Assembly: GCA_029863105.1 (NCBI GenBank)
Contig: JAOTWC010000076.1
Coordinates: 1-7,052 of the forward strand
Direction of reading: 5' to 3'
Length of the DNA: 7,052 nucleotides
Source: Gemmatimonadota bacterium
Lineage (GTDB): Bacteria; Gemmatimonadota; Gemmatimonadetes; Palauibacterales; Palauibacteraceae
Part shown: one piece after another, positions 1 through 5,659 of the stretch
Layout of the letters: each line of letters opens with the position of its first letter
Numbering within the stretch: position 1 is the stretch's first letter
The notes under the pieces: model-generated
Database searches by the model: none
What the model saw: the letters and a program-made list of their open reading frames with translations, nothing else
Told to the model about the DNA's origin: nothing
Made by a program: the position numbers and the translations under genes

Positions 1-1003
1 GGGCGCCGAGGATGCGCTTGTCGAACTGGACGGCGGCGATTCCGTCGCCGGGTCCGGTTCCGTGCCGTTCCGTCTCCAGTCGTGGGGTGAGCATGTGAGC
101 CTGGTTGCCTCGCACCAGGATGAGTGAGGAAGCCTGATCTGCGACCCGTGCGGCCGCGTCCGTGGCCGAGCATGGGCCCATGAGCTGGATATCGAACCAG
201 GCCCCCAATCGCTCCAGCAAGCCAGTATCGACACCCGGCGGCCATGTCGTGAGAGTCCGGTGAGTAGGCTGAATCACCAGTCCCGGGTCCAACTCGCTCA
301 CGACGCACACGAGAACTCGTCGTGCCTCGCCGGTGTCCAACTGCCGCGCTGCCTCCAGGGCCGTCTCATACCGATGGTGACCGTCCGCGATCAGCAACGG
401 GCCGCGGCTCACAACATCACACAGGTCCGAGGCCGCGGAGCCGACGACGTGCCAGAGCGCGTGACGGATCCCGTCCGGTGTTCGACCTGACACATCCGGT
501 TCACGCGCCTTCACTTCCGCGCGAAGTGCGTCCAGCAACAACCCGTCGGGATCCCTTCCCGCCATGAACACCGGGGAGAGCTGGGTTCTGGTTGCCAGCG
601 TGAGGGCCAGGCGGTCTTGCTTGGGTCCAGCATGTGTTCTTTCGTGGGGCAACACGTCGCCGGTGTCCAGCGGGACGAGATCCAGGGCCCCAAACACGGC
701 AAGTCGAGCCAGCGGAGAGCCGGCGTACTCATACTCCTGCCGGTACACGTACACGCCCGGTTCGGTGTCCCGGGCCAACACGCCCGCCGCCTGCCAGGCA
801 ATCAGGTCCGCCGCCGCCGCTCCGTACCGGGCCGGACCCTCACCCTCCGGCAGCACGACGCGTACGGCGTTAAACGGACTGCGGGACCTGAGATCCGCCG
901 CATGGGCGGAGTCGATCACGTCGTAGGGCGGCGCCAGGACGGCCTCCAGGGGACCCGCCCTGCTCGTGTAGCGAAGAGCTGAAAACGCCGAGAATCGGGG
1001 CAT
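1..1003 (-). CDS. DUF1015 family protein, C-terminus cut off by the window edge
   Basis: The minus frame is open from ATG (complement of 1001-1003) to the left edge without a stop, giving 334 codons that begin MPRFSAFSALRYTS. Several signatures of the DUF1015 family (Pfam PF06245) are readable: APPYDVI at residues 24-30, SPFNAVRVVLPEG at 42-54, HERT at 120-123, the hallmark IADGHHRYETAL at 205-216, and QPTHRTL at 245-251. Family members usually run to about 400 residues, so roughly the last sixth is missing beyond the edge. No signal peptide or membrane segment is seen, so it should be cytoplasmic. The biochemical role of the family is not established; from memory its genes often lie near serine-biosynthesis genes, which cannot be checked here. 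The DGHHR segment resembles the nucleotide-binding motif of ParB/sulfiredoxin-like proteins (inference). The start is supported by the typical N-terminus; the upstream Shine-Dalgarno is weak (GAAG, about 10 nt away). The gene diverges from the HAD phosphatase gene. Family assignment is firm; function is unknown. Confidence 0.93.
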   Translation of the reverse strand, partial: MPRFSAFSALRYTSRAGPLEAVLAPPYDVIDSAHAADLRSRSPFNAVRVVLPEGEGPARYGAAAADLIAWQAAGVLARDTEPGVYVYRQEYEYAGSPLARLAVFGALDLVPLDTGDVLPHERTHAGPKQDRLALTLATRTQLSPVFMAGRDPDGLLLDALRAEVKAREPDVSGRTPDGIRHALWHVVGSAASDLCDVVSRGPLLIADGHHRYETALEAARQLDTGEARRVLVCVVSELDPGLVIQPTHRTLTTWPPGVDTGLLERLGAWFDIQLMGPCSATDAAARVADQASSLILVRGNQAHMLTPRLETERHGTGPGDGIAAVQFDKRILGA

Positions 1004-1058
1004 GTGAATCGTCTTCGGGTTGGACGTTGCTGCGTGTCGATCTAGGTTCCCCGGAGAG

Positions 1059-1089
1059 CGGCCGGGTCGAAGGACGCAAGCTCCGGCCG
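1059..1089. repeat. Inverted repeat, possible leader hairpin
   Basis: CGGCCGG at 1059-1065 is the exact reverse complement of CCGGCCG at 1083-1089, with a 17-nt loop between them. All seven pairs are G-C. It lies in the leader expected for the HAD gene, 34 nt before its TTG start, and no T-run follows, so it is not a standard intrinsic terminator. It could be a 5' UTR hairpin, an operator, or chance in G+C-rich DNA; the sequence does not decide. Confidence 0.3.
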
Positions 1090-1106
1090 TCCATTCCCGG
1101 CGGCAA

Positions 1107-1116
1107 GAGGGAGAGG
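1107..1116 (+). promoter_or_regulatory. Ribosome binding site that supports a TTG start
   Basis: The purine run GAGGGAGAGG contains GGGAG and GAGAGG and ends 7 nt before the TTG at 1124. This is good Shine-Dalgarno spacing and is the main reason to accept TTG as the start of the HAD phosphatase; no in-frame ATG lies between the run and the catalytic DLDGT motif. Confidence 0.7.
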
Positions 1117-1123
1117 CGGCGAC

Positions 1124-1897
1124 TTGGACATATCAGGCTTGTTGATTGACCTCGACGGGACCATCTATCAGGGAAGTCGGTTGATCCCAGGAGCGGTCGA
1201 AGCCATCGACTCCCTGCGGGCGAAGCAGGTGCCGATCCTGTTTACGACGAACACGAGCCGGAAATCGCGCCGCGATATCCTCGTCTCCCTGACCGGCCTT
1301 GGGTTCACGGCACATGAGGATGAAGTCTTCTCGGCGCCGGTTGCCGCCGCCGAGTGGCTGGCCGGACAGGGCCTCGGGAAAATCCAGCTTCTCGTTCCGG
1401 AGTCGACCCACGACGATTTCGGACGCTTTACGATTACCAGTGACGACCCCGAAGCCGTACTCGTGGGTGACCTGGGGTCCGCATTCACGTTCGAACGTTT
1501 GAACCAGGCCTTCCGATCCCTGCGGGCCGGCTCTCGACTCGTCGCCATCCATCGCAACCGATTCTGGATTCCCGACACGGGGCCGACGCTCGACGCGGGC
1601 CCGTTCGTCGCCGCGTTGGAATACGGAGCCGGGGTTCAGGCGACTCTGGTGGGCAAGCCCTCGCCCGCGTTCTTCCACACGGCGGCGGCTCGCACGGGCG
1701 TGGCGCTCGAGAGGCTGGCCGTAGTCGGCGACGACGTCGAGAGTGACGTCAAGGGTGCGCGCGCGGCCGGCCTGATGGCAATCCAGGTGCGCACCGGCAA
1801 GTACGACCCAGCCCTCAATGAACGGCTGCCGGTTGAGGAGAAGCCACATCACGTCATCGACTCGATCCGAGATTTGCCTGGACTGTTGAATGACTGA
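1124..1897 (+). CDS. HAD-superfamily subclass IIA phosphatase, HDHD2/LHPP-like
   Basis: This 257-residue protein is predicted to be a cytoplasmic Mg2+-dependent phosphohydrolase. All HAD motifs are present: motif I LLIDLDGT at 6-13 (nucleophile D9, general acid D11), motif II FTTNTS at 40-45, the motif III lysine K178 in LVGKPSP, and motif IV VGDDVESD at 201-208. The C2-type cap sits between motifs II and III, and the line ALEYGAGVQATLVGKPSPAF closely follows the HDHD2/LHPP group (TIGR01458-like), whose members are about 260-270 residues, so it looks full length. Animal LHPP hydrolyses pyrophosphate, phospholysine and phosphohistidine; the substrate of bacterial relatives is uncertain, so I do not transfer that activity. 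The start is TTG with a well-spaced ribosome binding site. The stop overlaps the next gene by 8 bp, making a coupled operon with the exported peptidase. Other HAD-IIA members (NagD-like, phosphoglycolate phosphatase-like) are possible but fit the cap less well. Confidence 0.92.
   Translation: MDISGLLIDLDGTIYQGSRLIPGAVEAIDSLRAKQVPILFTTNTSRKSRRDILVSLTGLGFTAHEDEVFSAPVAAAEWLAGQGLGKIQLLVPESTHDDFGRFTITSDDPEAVLVGDLGSAFTFERLNQAFRSLRAGSRLVAIHRNRFWIPDTGPTLDAGPFVAALEYGAGVQATLVGKPSPAFFHTAAARTGVALERLAVVGDDVESDVKGARAAGLMAIQVRTGKYDPALNERLPVEEKPHHVIDSIRDLPGLLND
1890..1897 (+). promoter_or_regulatory. 8-bp stop/start overlap (ATGACTGA), translational coupling
   Basis: The peptidase ATG (1890-1892) precedes the HAD stop TGA (1895-1897) in a different frame. 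The 20 nt upstream hold no convincing Shine-Dalgarno sequence, so peptidase translation probably depends on ribosomes finishing the HAD gene. Coupling is inferred from this arrangement. Confidence 0.6.
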
Positions 1898-4241
1898 CCG
1901 ACCTCGTCTCAGGCGGCGCACGCCGACGTACCTGGCGCTGATTCTCACCGCGGCAGCTGCGGCCTCCGCGATGGCCCAGGAACCGTCTGCCCCTCGACCG
2001 CAGGACGTATTCGGGTTCGATCCGGTGGCGGACGCTCGGCTCGTCACGTGGAATGAAATCCTCGACTACTTCGAAATCCTGGCGGAAGCCAGTCCGAGGG
2101 TGAAACTGGACACCATCGGACGCTCGACGCTTGATCGACCTATGATCGCGGTGATCATCAGCAGCGAGTCGAATTTGAGCCGCCTGAACGAATTCCGGGA
2201 GATTCAGGCGAAACTGGCGGACCCTCGGCGGATTTCAAACAGGAAGGAGCGCGACCTGCTGGTGTCGGAAGGTCGTCTCGTGGCCCTCGTCACGGCGGGC
2301 ATCCATCCGACGGAGGTGGGTGGCCCGCTGGCGGCGATGGAGCTGGCCCATCGACTGGCCACATCCCCCGGGCCGGTGGAGACGAAGATTCGACAGGAAG
2401 CCATCGTCCTGCTCGTTCCGTCGATGAATCCGGACGGCATCGATCCTGTGAAAGCCTGGCATGAGGAGACGGAGATGTCTCCGTGGGTTGGCGCCGACCC
2501 TCCATTTCTGTACCACCACTATGCCGGCCACGACGTCAACCGGGACTGGTACGCGTTCACGCAGAAGGAGACGCGGGCTGTCGTACAGCGCCTGCACCAG
2601 GTGTGGCACCCCCAGCTGGACCATGACATCCATCAACAAGAGGCATCTGGCGCGCGGTTCTTCGTGCCGCCGTGGAAAGACCCGGTCGAGCCGAACGTGG
2701 ACCCGTTGCTGACGGCGGCCGCCACCTCCCTCGGAACCCGCGTGCAATGGTCGATGCTGGACGAGGGCCGCACGGGGATCTCCGTTGCTGCGCGCTACGA
2801 CGCGTGGTCTCCAGCCAGGGCCTTCGTACATTACCATGCGGGTGTTCGATTCCTCAGCGAAACGGCATCGGCCCGTCTGGCGAGCCCTATCGAGCTGACC
2901 CCCGATCAGTTGATTCCGATCCCGGGCCTTGATCCGCGCGTATCCTCCTGGAACCACCCGATTCCGTGGCCCGGGGGGCGCTGGACGCTCGCCGATATCG
3001 TTTCGTACATGGAATCCGGCGCGATCGCTACGCTCAGCATCGCGTCCGGCGAGCGTGAAGCCTGGCTGCGAAACTTCGAGCGGGTCGGCCGTCGCGCCGT
3101 CGCCGGCTGGCCGTCCTGGCCTCAGGCTTGGATCGTCCCGCCGGGCACGCATACGGGCGCTGCGGATGCGGTTTCCCCCGGAGTCGCGGAGCTGGTGAGA
3201 ATTCTGCGTACGGCCGGTGTCGAGGTGCGCAGGACGCTCGAGGGGTTTCGATCGCGGGGGATCGTCTACCCCCCGGGAACCTATCTCGTCGACATGCACC
3301 AGCCGTATGCGGCCTTTGTTCAGGCGGTGTTGGCACCGCAGGAATACCCTGCGCGGAACGAGTATCCGGAGGGGCCACCGGAGGCTCCGTACGACGTTAC
3401 GGCGCACAACCTCCCCCTGCTGCTCGGCGTTCGGGCCGTGCCAGTCAATGTCGCCCCGGCCGTGAGTGCGGATCTTGTTACCGAGGATCCGATCCGTCCC
3501 CCACGCTTCGTCGAAGGAGTATCGAACAGTCCGGCGGTGATGGTTGGGCTGTACCGTCCGTGGACCGCCTCGATGGACGAGGGTTGGACCCGCTGGCTGT
3601 TCGACAACTATTCCATTCCGTACACGTCGATCACGAATGACGATATAGGACGCGGCGATCTCGCCATGGAGTTCACGACGATCGTGCTTCCCTCCATCGA
3701 TGGCGTCGATTTGCGGGAGGGCAGGTCATTGGCCGACGTGCCCCCGGAGTTCGCTGGCGGACTGGGCGAATCCCACATCGGGCACTTGCGACGGTTCGTG
3801 GAGGAAGGCGGCACACTCGTGGCGATGGGCGGGTCGGTAGGGTTCACGATCGAGGCCCTGCAGTTACCCGTTGAAGACTTCCTCGTCGGCCTGTCGCGAA
3901 GTGATTTCTACGCGCCCGGTGCGCTGGTGGGCCTCAGCGTGGATACCGCGCTGGCGCTGGGATCCGGCATGCCGGCCTCGACCGCCGCCTGGGTCGAAGG
4001 AGGTTCCGCCTTCAGAGCGCTCGCCGATGCCCCGATGACCGTGGTCGCGCGCTATGCCTCGCGTCCCGTTCTGCGGAGCGGCTGGGTCGTGGGAGAGTCC
4101 TGGATCGCCGGCCGGCCAGCCCTCGTGCAGGTAAGGCTCGGACGCGGCAGCGTAATCCTGTTCGGGTTCCGTCCCCAGTACCGAGGCCAGTCCCTGGTTA
4201 CCTACCCCCTGCTGTTCAACGCCCTGAAGCGCAGCCACTGA
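1890..4241 (+). CDS. Secreted M14-type zinc carboxypeptidase homologue with amidotransferase-like C-terminal region
   Basis: This 783-residue exported protein should cleave peptides outside the inner membrane. The N-terminus has an arginine-rich n-region (residues 4-10), a hydrophobic core (about 14-25) and a likely signal peptidase I site after ASAMA at 29. The M14 catalytic domain (about 45-400) shows the zinc motif HPTE (H139, E142), SMNPDG at 178-183, a substrate-binding-like DVNRDW at 215-220 (N217, R218), and a candidate third zinc ligand in LDHDIHQQ (H245 or H248, H248 favoured). The likely catalytic glutamate is E324 in FLSETAS. Residues about 545-783 resemble the GATase1-like fold seen at the C-terminus of some bacterial M14 proteins (REGGTL-type segment at 638-647, final FGFRPQYRG at 758-766). 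I find no cysteine anywhere, so that domain cannot use the usual Cys nucleophile. The ATG lies inside the HAD gene and lacks a clear Shine-Dalgarno, suggesting translational coupling. The exact substrate is unknown; family assignment is strong. Confidence 0.92.
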   Translation: MTDRPRLRRRTPTYLALILTAAAAASAMAQEPSAPRPQDVFGFDPVADARLVTWNEILDYFEILAEASPRVKLDTIGRSTLDRPMIAVIISSESNLSRLNEFREIQAKLADPRRISNRKERDLLVSEGRLVALVTAGIHPTEVGGPLAAMELAHRLATSPGPVETKIRQEAIVLLVPSMNPDGIDPVKAWHEETEMSPWVGADPPFLYHHYAGHDVNRDWYAFTQKETRAVVQRLHQVWHPQLDHDIHQQEASGARFFVPPWKDPVEPNVDPLLTAAATSLGTRVQWSMLDEGRTGISVAARYDAWSPARAFVHYHAGVRFLSETASARLASPIELTPDQLIPIPGLDPRVSSWNHPIPWPGGRWTLADIVSYMESGAIATLSIASGEREAWLRNFERVGRRAVAGWPSWPQAWIVPPGTHTGAADAVSPGVAELVRILRTAGVEVRRTLEGFRSRGIVYPPGTYLVDMHQPYAAFVQAVLAPQEYPARNEYPEGPPEAPYDVTAHNLPLLLGVRAVPVNVAPAVSADLVTEDPIRPPRFVEGVSNSPAVMVGLYRPWTASMDEGWTRWLFDNYSIPYTSITNDDIGRGDLAMEFTTIVLPSIDGVDLREGRSLADVPPEFAGGLGESHIGHLRRFVEEGGTLVAMGGSVGFTIEALQLPVEDFLVGLSRSDFYAPGALVGLSVDTALALGSGMPASTAAWVEGGSAFRALADAPMTVVARYASRPVLRSGWVVGESWIAGRPALVQVRLGRGSVILFGFRPQYRGQSLVTYPLLFNALKRSH

Positions 4242-4245
4242 CGGC

Positions 4246-5640
4246 TCAGGGCAGGAGCTGCGGCCGGGCGTCGGCGGACCCGGCGTTGTCTCCCTGCCGC
4301 TTCGGCAACCGGACCCGGGCGACACATCCAGCCGCATCCGGTCGGTTCTTGAGGACGAGGCTCCCGCCGTGTGCTTCGGCGATCTGCCGCCCGAGAGCCA
4401 GCCCGATGCCCGATCCAGTCGGCTTGGTCGTGAAGAACGGGACGAACAGGTTCGCCGTCTGTGCCAGTCCGGGTCCGTCGTCCTCGACTTCCAATTCCAG
4501 GAAATGCTCCGTTTCCGTCCAGCGGACCCTCACCCCCCCCTGTGTCTCGAGAGCAGCGTCCGTCGCGTTTTCCACGATGTTGATCAGAAGCTGATCCAGC
4601 TGGTCGCCGTCGGCGTGAATCGTCAGGTCGGGCCCGTGCTCGATCACGACGTTCAACCGCGCTTCGAGGGCACTGATCCGACGCACCCAGTCAGCGACTC
4701 CGAGGTCGCTGAATTCCGGCCGCGGGAGGCGAGCGAGGCGGGCGTACGAGGACATGAAGCGGCCCAGAGCCTCCGACCGACCGCCAATGATCCGCAGGCC
4801 GTCGCGCAGGTCGCCCAACGCCTCGGGGCTGTCCACGTCCTGCTCGAGCAGCCGCTCAAGGCTGGCCGCGATCGACTTGATTGGTGTCAGGGAGTTGTTG
4901 ATTTCATGGCTGAGCACTCGGATCAGCCTCTGCCAGGCTACCCTTTCCTCCTCCCGCAGCACCTGGCTGAGGTCCGCGAGGACCACGAGCCTGTGCGGTC
5001 GACCCTCCCAGCGGAACGACCGCCGCCGGAGCTCCCACCGGCCGAAGCCTTCGGCGATAGCGAAGTCCATGACGCGGGGCGTCTCTCCCGACAGACACAC
5101 CTCCAGTCCCAGGTCTTCCGCGCTTCGGCCGAGCAGTTCGGCCTCCGGCCGCCCCAGGAGGCTCTCCCCGGCGCGGTTGAGGAGCCGCAGCCGATTCTGT
5201 TCGTCGAACGAGAACAACGCCACGTCGATCACGGACAGGACGCGCGTCAGAAGATTCGATGCCTCGAGAGCATCGAGACGCTGGTCGTGAAACGTCTGTG
5301 CGAGTTCATTGACTTCGTGAAGGATCAACCCGAGCGCGTCTTCCCTACCGAGCGCACGGGTGCGGAGCGAATAGTCGCCCTCCCGCAACGCTTCGAGCAT
5401 GTTGGACACAGCGTGCAAGGGACGAATCAGCCGCTCCCGAAGCATGACCACGAGGCTGACCCACACCAGGGCCACCAGGACGCTGAGCGTCCACTGGGTG
5501 CGTGCGGCGAACTCCCCCGTCCACAGGAGGGCCAGAGCGACCAGGATGGCGGGCAGCCCCGACGCGAGCGCCAGGCCCGGAATCAGTCGCTGGTAGCTCA
5601 GGCTGCGGCGCAGCCGGCTCGACACTGGATGCCGCCTCAT
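4246..5640 (-). CDS. NtrY-like sensor histidine kinase (HAMP, PAS, HisKA, HATPase)
   Basis: This 464-residue inner-membrane kinase has two transmembrane segments (about 20-40 and 48-67) joined by a loop of only some seven residues, so it has no periplasmic sensor domain. Then follow a HAMP linker (about 68-120), a PAS domain (about 128-225), the dimerisation/phosphoacceptor helix VLSHEINNSLTPIKS at 242-256 with H245, and the ATPase domain with N-box NIVENA (N354, N358), G1 box DDGPGL (387-392), F-box FVPFFTTK and G2 box GSGIGLAL (409-416). The HEINNSLTPI form of the H-box is typical of NtrY-type kinases, although NtrY itself is much longer with a larger extracytoplasmic part. It lies 19 bp downstream of the NtrC-family regulator, its evident partner. 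The ATG is preceded by GGGGGA with a short 4-nt spacer. The signal is probably read by the PAS domain or from the membrane itself (inference). A run of eight G codes for part of the ATPase domain. Confidence 0.93.
   Translation of the reverse strand: MRRHPVSSRLRRSLSYQRLIPGLALASGLPAILVALALLWTGEFAARTQWTLSVLVALVWVSLVVMLRERLIRPLHAVSNMLEALREGDYSLRTRALGREDALGLILHEVNELAQTFHDQRLDALEASNLLTRVLSVIDVALFSFDEQNRLRLLNRAGESLLGRPEAELLGRSAEDLGLEVCLSGETPRVMDFAIAEGFGRWELRRRSFRWEGRPHRLVVLADLSQVLREEERVAWQRLIRVLSHEINNSLTPIKSIAASLERLLEQDVDSPEALGDLRDGLRIIGGRSEALGRFMSSYARLARLPRPEFSDLGVADWVRRISALEARLNVVIEHGPDLTIHADGDQLDQLLINIVENATDAALETQGGVRVRWTETEHFLELEVEDDGPGLAQTANLFVPFFTTKPTGSGIGLALGRQIAEAHGGSLVLKNRPDAAGCVARVRLPKRQGDNAGSADARPQLLP
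4533..4540 (-). repeat. Homopolymer of eight G in the kinase coding strand
   Basis: Eight consecutive C on the plus strand read as G8 in the kinase gene, covering Q367 to V370 between the N-box and the G1 box. Gain or loss of one base would remove the ATP-binding G boxes. It may be a slippage site or simply a place for sequencing error; the frame is intact as given. Confidence 0.6.
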
Positions 5641-5644
5641 ACGG

Positions 5645-5650
5645 TCCCCC
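5645..5650 (-). promoter_or_regulatory. Ribosome binding site of the histidine kinase gene
   Basis: Read on the minus strand, GGGGGA lies between the regulator stop and the kinase ATG, with 4 nt to the ATG. The spacing is short. It is the only purine-rich block in the 19-bp gap and implies independent initiation on a shared transcript. Confidence 0.5.
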
Positions 5651-5659
5651 GGCTCTGGC

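Larger units (their letters stand above)
1004..1123. promoter_or_regulatory. Divergent intergenic region, presumed promoters for both flanking genes
   Basis: This 120-bp gap separates two divergent starts, so it must hold the promoters and leaders of both the DUF1015 gene and the HAD-peptidase unit unless either is read from further away. No strong sigma-70 box pair is visible. The best rightward candidate is TTGGAC at 1020-1025 with TAGGTT at 1043-1048, spacing 17, each matching only about three consensus positions. No TGGCAC-N5-TTGC sigma-54 element is seen. A GC-only inverted repeat lies at 1059-1089. The function is inferred from gene orientation, not from a recognised motif. Confidence 0.45.

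Noticed and set aside
260..982. Several plus-strand open frames over the first 1 kb
   Set aside because: They overlap one another and lie antisense to the DUF1015 reading frame, which has clear family motifs and stays open to the edge.
1133..2047. Long minus-strand open frame opposite the HAD gene and peptidase start
   Set aside because: It is antisense to a gene with all HAD motifs intact; its translation is arginine-rich and low in recognisable motifs, as expected for a shadow frame in G+C-rich DNA.
2603..2620. TGGCAC near 2604 as a sigma-54 -24 element
   Set aside because: No TTGC-like -12 element follows at the right spacing, and it is inside the peptidase gene, encoding part of VWHPQ.
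2235..3407. 390-codon minus-strand open frame opposite the peptidase
   Set aside because: The plus-strand frame carries the zinc motifs and a signal peptide and runs on to 4241; the antisense translation shows no domain and is typical of a codon-bias artefact.
4230..4262. CGCAGC/GCTGCG inverted repeat at the convergent junction as an intrinsic terminator
   Set aside because: The stem is only six pairs with a 21-nt loop and no T-run follows on either strand.
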